64,000 nt of DNA, taken from the NCBI RefSeq assembly GCF_036346855.1, contig NZ_CP107841.1:1798001-1862000 (forward strand). Direction: 5' to 3'. This DNA comes from Streptomyces europaeiscabiei (GTDB lineage: Bacteria; Actinomycetota; Actinomycetes; Streptomycetales; Streptomycetaceae). Positions within the stretch are counted from its first letter, which is position 1; every line of letters starts with the position of its first letter. Below are positions 10,871 to 19,983 of the stretch, in pieces. A program made the translations under genes and the position numbers. The notes below the pieces were generated by a model, which saw only the letters and a list, made by a program, of their open reading frames with translations, made no database searches and was not told the origin of the DNA.

Positions 10871-10944
10871 AGGCCGGGTCAACCTCACAGTCCGACTCAG
10901 CACAACGGCACGGCAGCACAGCAACGCAGGAGGTCGAAACCCCC

Positions 10945-12495
10945 ATGAAGGCAGACGAATTCGACTACGTCGTGGTCGGCGGCGGCACCGCGGGAAACGT
11001 CGTCGCGGCCCGGCTCTCCGAGGATCCGTCGGTCACGGTGTGCGTCCTGGAGGCGGGACCCAGTGACGTCGGCGACGACAACGTCCTGAAACTGGAACGC
11101 TGGATGGGCCTGCTGGACTCCGGCTACGACTGGGACTACCCGGTCGAGCCGCAGGCCAGCGGCAACAGCTTCATGCGGCACGCGAGAGCGAAGGTCCTCG
11201 GCGGCTGTTCGTCCCACAACTCCTGCATCGCCTTCTGGGCGCCGGCGGAAGACCTCGACGACTGGGCGGCCGCGGGCTGCACGGGCTGGTCCGCGGCCGA
11301 CCTCTTCCCGCTCTACCGGCGCCTGGAGACCAACGACGGGCCCGGCGACCACCACGGCCGCAGCGGCCCGGTGAAGCTCCGCACCATCAAGAGCGAGGAC
11401 CCGTGCGGCAACGCCCTGCTGGAGGCCTGCGTCCAGGCGGGTATCCCGACGACGCCCTTCAACACGGGCACGACGGTCATCCGGGGCGCCAACTGGTTCC
11501 AGATCAACTCCGACGAGGACAACATCCGGCAGTCCTCCTCCGTGGCGTACCTCCACCCGATCATGGGCAGGCGCCCGAACCTGGAGGTACGCACCGGGGT
11601 CCACGCCAAGAAGCTGGTGCTGGAGGGGCGGCGCTGTGTCGGCGCCGAGTATCTGGACCCGGACCTCATCCACACCCGCACGGTGCGCGCCCGGCGTGAG
11701 GTCATCGTCTCCTGCGGCGCCATCGACACCCCGAAGATCCTGATGCTCTCGGGCATCGGCCCCGCCGAACAGCTGCGCGAGGTCGGCGTGGACGTGGTCG
11801 TGGACTCGGCGGGCGTCGGCGAGAACCTCCAGGACCACCCCGAGGGCGTCATCATGTGGGAGGCCGCGCAGCCGATGCCCACCGAGTCCAACCAGTGGTG
11901 GGAGGCGGGCATCTTCTACGACACCGAACCGGGTCTGGACCGGCCGGACCTGATGTTCCACTACGGGTCCGTGCCGTTCGACATGAACACGGCCCGGCAC
12001 GGCTACCCCACCTCCGAGAACGCGTTCTGCCTGACGCCGAACGTGACGCGGGCGAAGTCCCGGGGCACCGTGCGGCTGCGCACGCGGGACTACCGGGACA
12101 AGCCGAAGGTCGACCCGCGCTACTTCACGCACGAGCACGATGCGCGCGTGATGACGTACGGCCTTCGTCTCGCCCGGCAGATCGCGGCGCAGCCGGCGCT
12201 GAGCGGCTGGGCCGGGGCCGAGCTGGCGCCGGGTCCGGACGTCCGGACCGACGACGAGCTGCTCGACTACATCCACAAGACCCACAACACCGTCTACCAC
12301 CCGGCCTGCACCGTGAAGATGGGCGCGGACGACGACGCCTCGGCCCCGCTCGACGCGCGGCTGCGGGTGAAGGGGGTCGAGGGGCTGCGGGTGGCGGACG
12401 GGTCGGTGATGCCGGATCTGGTGACCGTGAATCCGTGCATCACGACGATGATGATCGGTGAGAAGTGTGCGGACCTGTTGAAGGCCGACGCCTGA
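10945..12495 (+). CDS. Choline oxidase-type GMC flavoprotein
   Basis: A 516-residue glucose-methanol-choline oxidoreductase. The N-terminal dinucleotide fold reads VVVGGGTAGNVVAARL. By comparison with Arthrobacter choline oxidase as I remember it, the His that covalently carries FAD is present (GGCSSHNSC, residue 91), as are the trimethylammonium-binding Glu (QWWEAGIF, about 320), catalytic His (TVYHPA, 452) and Asn (VTVNPC, 496). This favours choline oxidation to betaine aldehyde and on to glycine betaine, possibly oxygen-linked rather than a BetA-type dehydrogenase. AGGAGG lies 13 bases before the ATG. It is the last gene of the rightward operon. Confidence 0.88.
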   Translation: MKADEFDYVVVGGGTAGNVVAARLSEDPSVTVCVLEAGPSDVGDDNVLKLERWMGLLDSGYDWDYPVEPQASGNSFMRHARAKVLGGCSSHNSCIAFWAPAEDLDDWAAAGCTGWSAADLFPLYRRLETNDGPGDHHGRSGPVKLRTIKSEDPCGNALLEACVQAGIPTTPFNTGTTVIRGANWFQINSDEDNIRQSSSVAYLHPIMGRRPNLEVRTGVHAKKLVLEGRRCVGAEYLDPDLIHTRTVRARREVIVSCGAIDTPKILMLSGIGPAEQLREVGVDVVVDSAGVGENLQDHPEGVIMWEAAQPMPTESNQWWEAGIFYDTEPGLDRPDLMFHYGSVPFDMNTARHGYPTSENAFCLTPNVTRAKSRGTVRLRTRDYRDKPKVDPRYFTHEHDARVMTYGLRLARQIAAQPALSGWAGAELAPGPDVRTDDELLDYIHKTHNTVYHPACTVKMGADDDASAPLDARLRVKGVEGLRVADGSVMPDLVTVNPCITTMMIGEKCADLLKADA

Positions 12496-12499
12496 GGCG

Positions 12500-12564
12500 C
12501 GGCGCCTTGGGGCGTGGGGTGGCTGCGGGTCCGTTCGGGCTGGTCGCGCGGTCCCCCGCGCCCC
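12500..12564. repeat. Dispersed intergenic GC-rich repeat (copy A), likely terminator
   Basis: The space between the convergent choline oxidase-type and SMC-like genes carries, on the minus strand, GGGGCGCGGGGGACCGCGCG followed by CAGCC. This is the same core as copies near 18302, 38152 and 52300. Its position between convergent genes fits a terminator role. Confidence 0.6.
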
Positions 12565-15500
12565 TCAGGGGGCGGCTGTGGTGGGCCTCTTGTACATGCG
12601 TGTCGCGGTGATCTCCGTGTGTGCCGTCTCCCCCGCCCGGGGCTGCTGGGGCAGTCCCGGGCGGAGGTGTTCCTCCACACTGATGTACTTCAGACCCGCT
12701 CGTAGGTCGGCGTCGTTGCGTAGGCGGATGACCAGCGGGAACTCCGCCAGGGCTGTCGTGTCGAACAAGCCCGTGGTGTAGAGGAGCTGGACGCCCAGTG
12801 CGTCCGAGACCGCCCGCTGGAGCTCCAGCAGGTACGTCGCGTTGGCACGGCCGATGGGGTTGTCCAGGAACAGTGTGCCGGCGTGGCGGTGTTTGTCCCG
12901 GCCCCGGTCGTTGCTGCGGAGCGCGGCCATCGTGCAGTAGAGGGCGATGGCGGCGGTGAGCAGCTGGCCGCCCGAGAAGACGTCGCCCATCTGTCCGACG
13001 GGGACGCGCTCGGCCCTCAGCACGGCGTCCGGCTTGAGGATCTCCACGGCGATGCCCTTGGGCTGGAGCGCGGCGCCGACGCCCCGGAGCAGCAGGGACA
13101 TGCCGTCGCGGCGCATGTCGGAGTTCTTCTTCACGGCTGCGCGGGTCGCCTCGTCGACGACTTCGCCCAACCGCTCGGTGAGGGTGGCCTGGTCGGGCTC
13201 CTCGAAGCGGATACGCAGGAACTCCTGGCCGGACCACTCGCCCAGGCCCTCGGGGAGCCTGGACAGCCGCTGGGCGGAGCGGAGCGTCGCGAGGGCCGAT
13301 TCCACCAGGCCCCGCAGCCGGTCGACGATCGAGTCCCGGTTGCGTTCGAGCTGGGCCAGCTCGTCCGTGAGGACCCGAAGCCGGGGTGCGAACGCGTCGG
13401 CCCACTTCTGGGCGTGCTCGGGGAGCGAGGAGGCGGGCAGCTCGCGGATCTGCTGGCGGGCGGGCGTACGGACCTGCTCGTAGCGCGTGGAGTTGGCGTG
13501 ACGTACGAGAACGTCGGCGGCCTCGCGTACGGAGCCCTCGGCGGCGGAGAGGTCGGCGGCGCAGCCGCGCAGTGAGCGGCGGGCCTCGGCGGCGGCCGTA
13601 CGGGCCTCCTCGGGGCCGCCGGGGTAGGGCTCGGGCTCCTCCTGGTCGTCGTCCGTGGAGTGGTCACGGAGGAGGTCGCGGAGCATGGCGGCGGTCTCGT
13701 CGAAGCCGCCGGCCGCGTCCTCGGCGGCGCGGTGGGACGCCAGCAGCTCGGCGTGGGCCTCGCGGGCCCGGGTCAGCGCCTCGGCGCGGGAGGCGAGTTC
13801 GGCGGTGGCGGTGCGCAGCAGGGCCTGGGCGTGGTCGGCGTCGCGCGGGAGCAGCTCCTCGGGCAGCCCGGTGTGCGCGTCGCCGTCCTCGGGCGCGTGT
13901 CGCTCGGCCTCGCCGCGCAGCCGCCCGAGCTGCTCGCTCGACGTGGACACACGGGTTTCCAGGAGCTGGACGAGTTCCTCGGCGCGGGCGGCGGCGGCCT
14001 GCCGGGAGGGCCCGTCGGAGCCGTCGGGTGACTGCAGGAGCTGCTCGGCACGGTTGCGGACCTTGTTGGTCAACCGGCCGAGGTCGGCGATGGCGGAGCT
14101 CTCGTCGCTCTCGGCCCGCGCCTGCTCGGCGCGCAGATCGGCGCCGACGCCGACCTTCTCGTACACCTGGGAGGCGGCACGGTAGGCCTCGCGGAGGGCC
14201 GCGAGGGGGTGCTTGGGCGCGTCGGAGTCCGTCTCCGGTACGTCGTCGGGGGCGCCCGCGATCTCCGCGCGCTCGGCGCGCAGCGCACGTGCGGTGCGCC
14301 GGGCATCGTCGGCGCCGCGCTGGGTGGCGCGGCGGTCCTCGTCGGCGGCGCGGGCCCGCTCCAGACAGAACTGGGCGCGGGCCTCGGACTCGGTGGCCTC
14401 GTCGGCGAGTTCGCGGAGCTTGACCTGCCAGCCGGCGCGCTCCCGCAGCCGGTAGGCGAGTCCGGCGAGGGCGTCGGCGGCGCGGCGGGCCTTCTGCGCG
14501 GCCTCCTGCCGCTCGTCGCGCACCTGGGCCGCCTCGGCGGCCGCCTCCTCGGCCTCGGCCCGTACGGTCCGCGCCTGGGAAAGCTCCGCCTCGGACTCCT
14601 CGGCGAACGCACGCGTCTCCTGGGCGGCAGCGGCCAGCTCGGTGAGCCTGCCCGCCGGGCACCCCGTGCGCCACGAGGAGAGCCGGGCCGCCAGCTCACG
14701 GTCCTTGCCGAGGCGGGCCGCGAGTTCCCGGATCTCCTCGTCCCGCTCGGTCGCCCGTACGCGCAGCGCCTGCCGCTCCTCGTCGGCCGCGTGCTCGTCG
14801 TGCATGGCCGGGTTCGGCGGCACGAGGAAGACCTCGGAGGAGGGGCCGTCGCCCGCGTCCACAGGCGGCGTCGGGGCCAGCAGGGCGGCCGCCGTACCGA
14901 CGGCCACGGCGGACCTCGGGAGCAGTGCCGCGTCGCTGAGCGCCTCGCGGGCCCGGGCGTGCGAGGCCGGGTCGGTGATGATCACGCCGTCGACCAGCTC
15001 CGGGCGTGCGGCCAGCACGCGCGCGTGGTCGACGGGGTCCACGGCCTGGGCGAGGTAGCGCCAGCCGGGCAGGGCCGGGATGCCGTGCTCGCCGAGGAAC
15101 TCGACCGTCGCCAGGACGTCCGGGCCCGGCGGCAGCAGCCCGCCGTCGCCGAGGGCGCCCAGGATGCGGGAGTCGTCGGCCGCGGCGGTGCGCAGCTCGA
15201 AGAGGTGACGCTCGGCGGACGACACGTTCTCGTCGAGCAGCTCACGCAGCTCGTCGGCGAAACGGTCCAGCTCCTCGGGGGTGAGGGAGCCGTCGGCACA
15301 GGCACGCTCGTCCGCCGTACGGAAGCCGTCGGCCGCTCCGCCACCGGCTCCGGTGGTCCTCCCGGCCGCGGCGCCACCCGTGCCCTCGGCGCTGCGGGGC
15401 TCCGGCACCGCGGCCCGCGCCCTGCCGGAGACCCCCGGCAGGCTCAGCAGCTCCGCCAGCCGCTCCTCGCCCGCCAGGGCCTGCGCCGTGCGCCGCTCCC

Positions 15501-17277
15501 CGTCGTAGGCGCGCTCGGCGGCGGTCGCCGCGTCCGCCGCGCGGGCGGCCGTCAGCTCCGCGCGGGACTCGGTGGAGGCCGCCTCCCGGGCATGCTCGGA
15601 GGCGCGGCGCGAGGCTTCGCGTGCGGTGTCCCAGGCGGCGACGGCCGTCTTCTCCGCGTCGCTGGCGGCGAGGGCGGCACGCGCCGGATCGGCGTCGGGC
15701 GCGGTGTCGTCGAGCCAGCCCGCGCGGACGGCCTCGGCGGTCTCCTGCTCGACCTCGCCGAGCCGCTGCCTGAGGTGCCCGACCTCGCTGCGGGCGCGCT
15801 GCGCCTCGGTGGCGGCGACGGTGGCATCCCGGTGGGCTGCCTCGCCGACCTCCTGCAGGGCGGCCGACTTCTCCTCGCCCTCGTTCGCCAGGTCCTCGGC
15901 GCTCCCCGCGGCGGCGTGCAGGGCGCGTACGAGGTCGACGGCGGCCCTGGCGCGGGCGGCGAGCGCCGGGGCGGCGTCCCGTTCGGCCTCCTGGATGGCG
16001 GCGGCCACCCGGGCCACGCGGTCGGCGGCTGTCCGGTGCCTGAGCACGGCCTCGGCCGCCTGCCAGGCGGAGTGCAGGGTGCGCGCGTCGGCCAGCTCGC
16101 GTTTCTGCGCTGCGGCCGACTTCTCCGCGGCGGCCAGCGCCAACGAGGCGTGTCGGTAGGCGAGTTCGGCCGCGATCAGCGCGCTGCGGTCGCGGGCGGC
16201 CTCGGAGTGCGTGACGGCGTACGCGGCGGCGGTGACCCGCTGGGCGAGATCGGTGCCCCGCAGCCGCTCCCGGGCGGCCCGCGCCGAAAGACGTCGGGCC
16301 AGGGTGCGGGTGCGCCGCTCGGCGCCCGCGTGGATGTCCCGTGCCCGTGACCGTCCCTCGGCGGCCTCGACGATCCGACCCAGCAGATCCACGGATCCGG
16401 CCGTGAAGTCCCGTTCGGCGATCAACTCGGCCCGCCGCCCGAGCTTGTCGCCGAACCCGCCGACCAGGTCGGCGAGCCCGTCCGTGTCACGTGTGTCGGT
16501 GACGGCCCTCAGCAGCAGATCGGTGAAGTCGGAGTCCTTCTTCACCGCGAAGAGTCCGGCGGCCTCGCCCTCGTCCGAGTTCATCTCCCGCTGGTAGCGG
16601 AAGAGTTCCGGGTCGAGACCGAGGTCCGTCAGATGCTCGTTCCAACGGTCGTGGATCTCCTCCCAGTGCACTTCGAGGTGCGGATACGCCTTGCCCGCCT
16701 CGGTGATGGCGTCCCGGAAGCCCTTCATGGTCCGCCGCCGGCCCTGCGCGCCGGACGCGCCCTCGACGGGCGGCCGTACGGCGGTGGACTCGGCCACGGG
16801 CAGGTTGTCGAGGCTCAGCCCCGGGCCGGGCCGGAAGGAGTACCAGGCCTCGGCGAACTTCCTCGGGTCGTTGGAGACCTGCCGCCCCCGCCACTCGCTC
16901 GCCTTGCCCACGACGACGCATTCACCGGTCAGCGTGTGCTGCCACTCCAGCGCGACGTGCCCGCAGTCGTCGGCCAGCAGGAACTTCCGCAGCACACCCG
17001 AGCTGGCACCGCCCAGGGTGTTCCGGTGGCCCGGCAGCATCACCGAGAAGATCAGCTTGAGCAGGACGGACTTGCCGCCGCCGTTCTCCAGGAAGAGGAC
17101 ACCGGCCGGTGCCGGCCGGCGCGGCGGCCCGGTGGGCTCCTCCTCGAAGAACTCCGCCTGCTGCGGCGCGGGGTCGGGCACGTACTCGCCCACACCCCGC
17201 AGGTCCAGCACGGTGTCGGCGTAACGCGCACCGGCCGGCCCGATGGAGTAGAGGCGGACCCGGGACAGCTCGTACAT
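12565..17277 (-). CDS. SMC/MukB-like ATPase of an MksBEF-type condensin cluster
   Basis: A 1570-residue protein built like MukB/MksB/JetC. An N-terminal ATPase half carries the P-loop LENGGGKS (about 63-70). It is followed by roughly 1200 residues of Ala/Glu/Arg-rich heptad-like coiled coil broken by a probable hinge-like insert around 630-870, then a C-terminal half with the ABC signature FSGGQ (about 1435) and a Walker B-like strand LFLDNP (1469-1474). Asn occupies the place normally held by the catalytic Glu. It is preceded 99 bases upstream by a KITE-like gene and further by a kleisin-like gene, the mukF-mukE-mukB order. Probable role: DNA loop extrusion, chromosome organisation or plasmid exclusion; this is inference. 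Confidence 0.8.
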   Translation of the reverse strand: MYELSRVRLYSIGPAGARYADTVLDLRGVGEYVPDPAPQQAEFFEEEPTGPPRRPAPAGVLFLENGGGKSVLLKLIFSVMLPGHRNTLGGASSGVLRKFLLADDCGHVALEWQHTLTGECVVVGKASEWRGRQVSNDPRKFAEAWYSFRPGPGLSLDNLPVAESTAVRPPVEGASGAQGRRRTMKGFRDAITEAGKAYPHLEVHWEEIHDRWNEHLTDLGLDPELFRYQREMNSDEGEAAGLFAVKKDSDFTDLLLRAVTDTRDTDGLADLVGGFGDKLGRRAELIAERDFTAGSVDLLGRIVEAAEGRSRARDIHAGAERRTRTLARRLSARAARERLRGTDLAQRVTAAAYAVTHSEAARDRSALIAAELAYRHASLALAAAEKSAAAQKRELADARTLHSAWQAAEAVLRHRTAADRVARVAAAIQEAERDAAPALAARARAAVDLVRALHAAAGSAEDLANEGEEKSAALQEVGEAAHRDATVAATEAQRARSEVGHLRQRLGEVEQETAEAVRAGWLDDTAPDADPARAALAASDAEKTAVAAWDTAREASRRASEHAREAASTESRAELTAARAADAATAAERAYDGERRTAQALAGEERLAELLSLPGVSGRARAAVPEPRSAEGTGGAAAGRTTGAGGGAADGFRTADERACADGSLTPEELDRFADELRELLDENVSSAERHLFELRTAAADDSRILGALGDGGLLPPGPDVLATVEFLGEHGIPALPGWRYLAQAVDPVDHARVLAARPELVDGVIITDPASHARAREALSDAALLPRSAVAVGTAAALLAPTPPVDAGDGPSSEVFLVPPNPAMHDEHAADEERQALRVRATERDEEIRELAARLGKDRELAARLSSWRTGCPAGRLTELAAAAQETRAFAEESEAELSQARTVRAEAEEAAAEAAQVRDERQEAAQKARRAADALAGLAYRLRERAGWQVKLRELADEATESEARAQFCLERARAADEDRRATQRGADDARRTARALRAERAEIAGAPDDVPETDSDAPKHPLAALREAYRAASQVYEKVGVGADLRAEQARAESDESSAIADLGRLTNKVRNRAEQLLQSPDGSDGPSRQAAAARAEELVQLLETRVSTSSEQLGRLRGEAERHAPEDGDAHTGLPEELLPRDADHAQALLRTATAELASRAEALTRAREAHAELLASHRAAEDAAGGFDETAAMLRDLLRDHSTDDDQEEPEPYPGGPEEARTAAAEARRSLRGCAADLSAAEGSVREAADVLVRHANSTRYEQVRTPARQQIRELPASSLPEHAQKWADAFAPRLRVLTDELAQLERNRDSIVDRLRGLVESALATLRSAQRLSRLPEGLGEWSGQEFLRIRFEEPDQATLTERLGEVVDEATRAAVKKNSDMRRDGMSLLLRGVGAALQPKGIAVEILKPDAVLRAERVPVGQMGDVFSGGQLLTAAIALYCTMAALRSNDRGRDKHRHAGTLFLDNPIGRANATYLLELQRAVSDALGVQLLYTTGLFDTTALAEFPLVIRLRNDADLRAGLKYISVEEHLRPGLPQQPRAGETAHTEITATRMYKRPTTAAP

Positions 17278-17376
17278 GGCGGCGGACTTTCGCGGTCGTA
17301 AGGGTGGTTCGTGCGGTGCGGTCGTGACGGCGGGCCGTCGGATGCGGTCGTAGGGGTGTGCGGGTGGTCGTGGTGA

Positions 17377-18255
17377 TCAGGAGTGGAACGGCAGGCCGGC
17401 GTCGGCCACCAGCTCCAGGTCGTCGCTCTCCTCGGCGGGCAGCAGCGTGGCCGAGCCGTCGGTGACCGGCACGATGCCCAGCTCCAGCAGTTCGGCCATC
17501 GCGGCGCTGCCCGCCATGTCCCGTACCTGGAGCTGATAACGCGCGGTCGTCCGATACGTACCGCCGTTGTCGTCCCCGGTGCGCTGCAGGAACCCCGAGT
17601 CGGTCAGGAAGCCCACCGCCTTGCCGATGATGCCGGTGGTGGACCCGGCCAGCCGGCGCGCGTCCTTGGTGGCCCCGGTGGAGCTGCGTCTGGCCCAGAT
17701 GCGCCAGGCCGACTCCAGGCTCGGCGCGTCGGTCGCCGGGTCGGTGTTCTCCCCCTGCTCCTCGGCCCGCTCCTCCAGCCGCCGGCAGGCCTGCCGTACG
17801 AAGGCGTCGACCCCGTTGACCGACACGCGCCCGATGTATCCGTCGTCCGCGAGGTCCTCCGGCCGCGGAAACGCCATCGCGGCCACGGCGAGATGTGCCA
17901 GGCCGTGCAGGAACCGGTCCACCGAGTCCGCGGACGTCCGCCGCGCGTAGTCGCCCATCCGCACGGCGAACACCGAGTCCTCTGCCGCCGTCACCGCCAT
18001 CCCGGCCCGCGGCGACACCTCAAGCACGACCAGCCCCAGCCCGGTGGCCACGGCATCGGCGAGTCTGGCGAACGCCGGATCCTCCCGATACCGCCGCAGC
18101 AGCTCCCCGTACTCCTGGTCCCGGGCGGGCTGCAGCTTCGGCTGGAGTCCGAAGGCGACGAGCCGGGCGGCGTCGGCGGCGTCGGCGGGAGTGAGGGCGG
18201 CGGCCACCGGAGCGGCAGCCGTCTCCGGCTCGCTCCACTCGACATGCTCACTCAC
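17377..18255 (-). CDS. MukE/MksE-like (KITE) accessory protein
   Basis: A 292-residue cytoplasmic protein. After an acidic, Ala-rich leader (to about residue 45), the segment YGELLRRYREDPAFARLAD leads into a winged-helix-like block. A second winged-helix-like block lies near TTGIIGKAVGFLTDSGFLQR with a beta-wing GTYRTTARYQLQ (about 215-250). Two such domains between a kleisin-like gene and an SMC-like gene are the hallmark of MukE/MksE/JetB subunits. GTG start with AAGGAG 8 bases upstream. Sequence similarity to named families is faint by eye; the call rests on architecture and gene order. Confidence 0.65.
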   Translation of the reverse strand: MSEHVEWSEPETAAAPVAAALTPADAADAARLVAFGLQPKLQPARDQEYGELLRRYREDPAFARLADAVATGLGLVVLEVSPRAGMAVTAAEDSVFAVRMGDYARRTSADSVDRFLHGLAHLAVAAMAFPRPEDLADDGYIGRVSVNGVDAFVRQACRRLEERAEEQGENTDPATDAPSLESAWRIWARRSSTGATKDARRLAGSTTGIIGKAVGFLTDSGFLQRTGDDNGGTYRTTARYQLQVRDMAGSAAMAELLELGIVPVTDGSATLLPAEESDDLELVADAGLPFHS

Positions 18256-18295
18256 GGCAGGAACTCCTTGATCTCATGGCAAGAGGGCGGGACGG

Positions 18296-18355
18296 CAGGG
18301 TCAGGGGCGCGGGGAACTGCGCGATCAGCCACGGACGGCCCGCAGCCGACACACG
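18296..18355 (+). repeat. Dispersed intergenic GC-rich repeat (copy B)
   Basis: The gap between the kleisin-like and KITE-like genes contains GGCGCGGGGAACTGCGCG then CAGCCACGG and GGCCCGCAG, the fullest copy of the repeat also seen at 12500, 38152 and 52300. It is the only copy in the window that lies inside a probable operon. Confidence 0.7.
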
Positions 18356-18388
18356 ACCGACGGTTCTCCGGCTCTGCCGGCGGAGCGT

Positions 18389-19912
18389 TCACGCCGCCTC
18401 CCGATCCGCTGCCATCCCCGCCGCATCCAGCAAGGCCATCCCCACGATCAGATCGGCCCCGCCGAACTCGGGATCGTCCAGCTCCGTCCCGTCGTCAACG
18501 GCGAACAACAGCTTCTCCTCGCCCTGCCGATAAGCCGTACCGACCGGCGGACTCGCGGCGTGCACAGCCAACAGGGCGACCAGATACGGCAGTTCGGGAT
18601 CCTGGAGCCGCGCCTGCGCCAGCAGCCCCGACAACCGCCGAGGCGCGTCCGCGGGCAGATCCAGCAGCACCTTCGCCGCAGCCAACTGCTCCTCGCTGAA
18701 CCGGCTGTCGTCGGGCGTCGCGATCAGATCCGGCTCCGGCATCTCCGCCCCGAGGTGCTCCCGCTCCACCGGCGGCGTGAACAGCAGATCGACGAGGTCC
18801 CCCACCCGTACGGACCCCGGCGTACGCAGCCCCGTCCCGCGGGCGAAGAACGCGTCGGTCACCCGCCGGGCCTGCTCCACGGGCAGCGGGAGCAGCGGCG
18901 CGAGGAGGTGCCCGTAGAGATCCGTCCCCGAGGTCGTCATCGGTGTGGCGAAGGCCTGCCGGTCCTGCTCCGCGCGGAACAGCGGACCGGCCTCCAGCAG
19001 CCGGGACTGCAGCTGCGTATGCCGTCGGATGCAGTCCTTGACGATGTCGACGAGCTCGGCGGCGCGCCGCTTGTGCTCGGGCTCCTCGGACTCGTCGCGG
19101 GCCTTGCGGATGTTGGTGAGGATCGCGTTCTCGTGGCGGTAGCGGTCGGCGACGTGGTCGAGCGCCTCGGCGATCATGTCGGGCACGGTCTGGAGCCAGT
19201 CGACCGCACGGACGTTGCGCCGGGTGGCGTCCAGCGCCCTGCGCAGCGTCTCCGAGTACTGCACGGTCCGGTAGCGCGCCTGCTCGGCGGCGAGCTGCGC
19301 GTCGGCGAGCCGGCCCCGGCTGATCAGGACCTCCAGCTTGACCTCGGCGGCGATCTGGGCGCTGGTGACATCGGTGTCGAGGGCACCCACGAGGACGTTG
19401 ACGGCCTCGTCGGTCGTACGGAGGTAGACGCCGCCCCCGTAGCCGGGGACCTCCTCGATCAGCTTGAAGTCGTAGTCGCGGCGGACATAGGTGCCGTCGG
19501 GTGCGAACGTCCCGTACACGGCCCGGAAGCCGCGGTCGACACTGCCGACGTTGATCAGGTTCTCCAGGACCCAGCGGGCGACCCGCTCGTGTTCCTCGAC
19601 GGGCCGCCGCGGGGCCTGGGCAGCGATGCGCGGGATGAGGCGGGCGACGACCTGGTCGTGGTCCGCGCCCGTGTCGAAGTCCATGTTCAGTGTGACCAGG
19701 TCGATGGCAGAAAGGGCGACCTCCGCCATGCCGTACACCGAGTACTCACCGGCGAGGTTGGCCTTGCGCGCGTCCAGGTCGTGCAGCGGCGCGGTGCAGG
19801 CGAGCGCGCGCAGCCGCCGCGCCAGTCCCTCGTCGGCGGCCGGGCCCGGCGCGGGGCGCGGCCCCGCGCCGAGCTGCGGCGGAACACGGTCCGTCGATGC
19901 GGGTGAAGTCAC
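18389..19912 (-). CDS. MukF/MksF-like kleisin-type protein
   Basis: A 507-residue soluble protein. The N-terminal third looks like a winged-helix domain (about 25-180, including the beta-wing YVRRDYDFKLIEEV). The middle (about 190-320) is almost purely helical and charged, including RRALDATRRNVRAVDWLQTV and KDCIRRHTQLQSRLLEAGPLF. The C-terminal part ends in another compact domain. This N-wHTH/helical/C-wHTH plan matches MukF/MksF/JetA kleisins that bridge the SMC heads. The GTG at 19912 has AGGA about 12 bases upstream; a TTG at 19942 is an alternative. First gene of the leftward F-E-B set. Confidence 0.7.
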   Translation of the reverse strand: MTSPASTDRVPPQLGAGPRPAPGPAADEGLARRLRALACTAPLHDLDARKANLAGEYSVYGMAEVALSAIDLVTLNMDFDTGADHDQVVARLIPRIAAQAPRRPVEEHERVARWVLENLINVGSVDRGFRAVYGTFAPDGTYVRRDYDFKLIEEVPGYGGGVYLRTTDEAVNVLVGALDTDVTSAQIAAEVKLEVLISRGRLADAQLAAEQARYRTVQYSETLRRALDATRRNVRAVDWLQTVPDMIAEALDHVADRYRHENAILTNIRKARDESEEPEHKRRAAELVDIVKDCIRRHTQLQSRLLEAGPLFRAEQDRQAFATPMTTSGTDLYGHLLAPLLPLPVEQARRVTDAFFARGTGLRTPGSVRVGDLVDLLFTPPVEREHLGAEMPEPDLIATPDDSRFSEEQLAAAKVLLDLPADAPRRLSGLLAQARLQDPELPYLVALLAVHAASPPVGTAYRQGEEKLLFAVDDGTELDDPEFGGADLIVGMALLDAAGMAADREAA

Positions 19913-19983
19913 GGTGCACAGACTAGGTCCTGGGTCTGACAACGACCCAAATCGTTCGGCCGGGCGGGGCCGGGCACGGCGTC

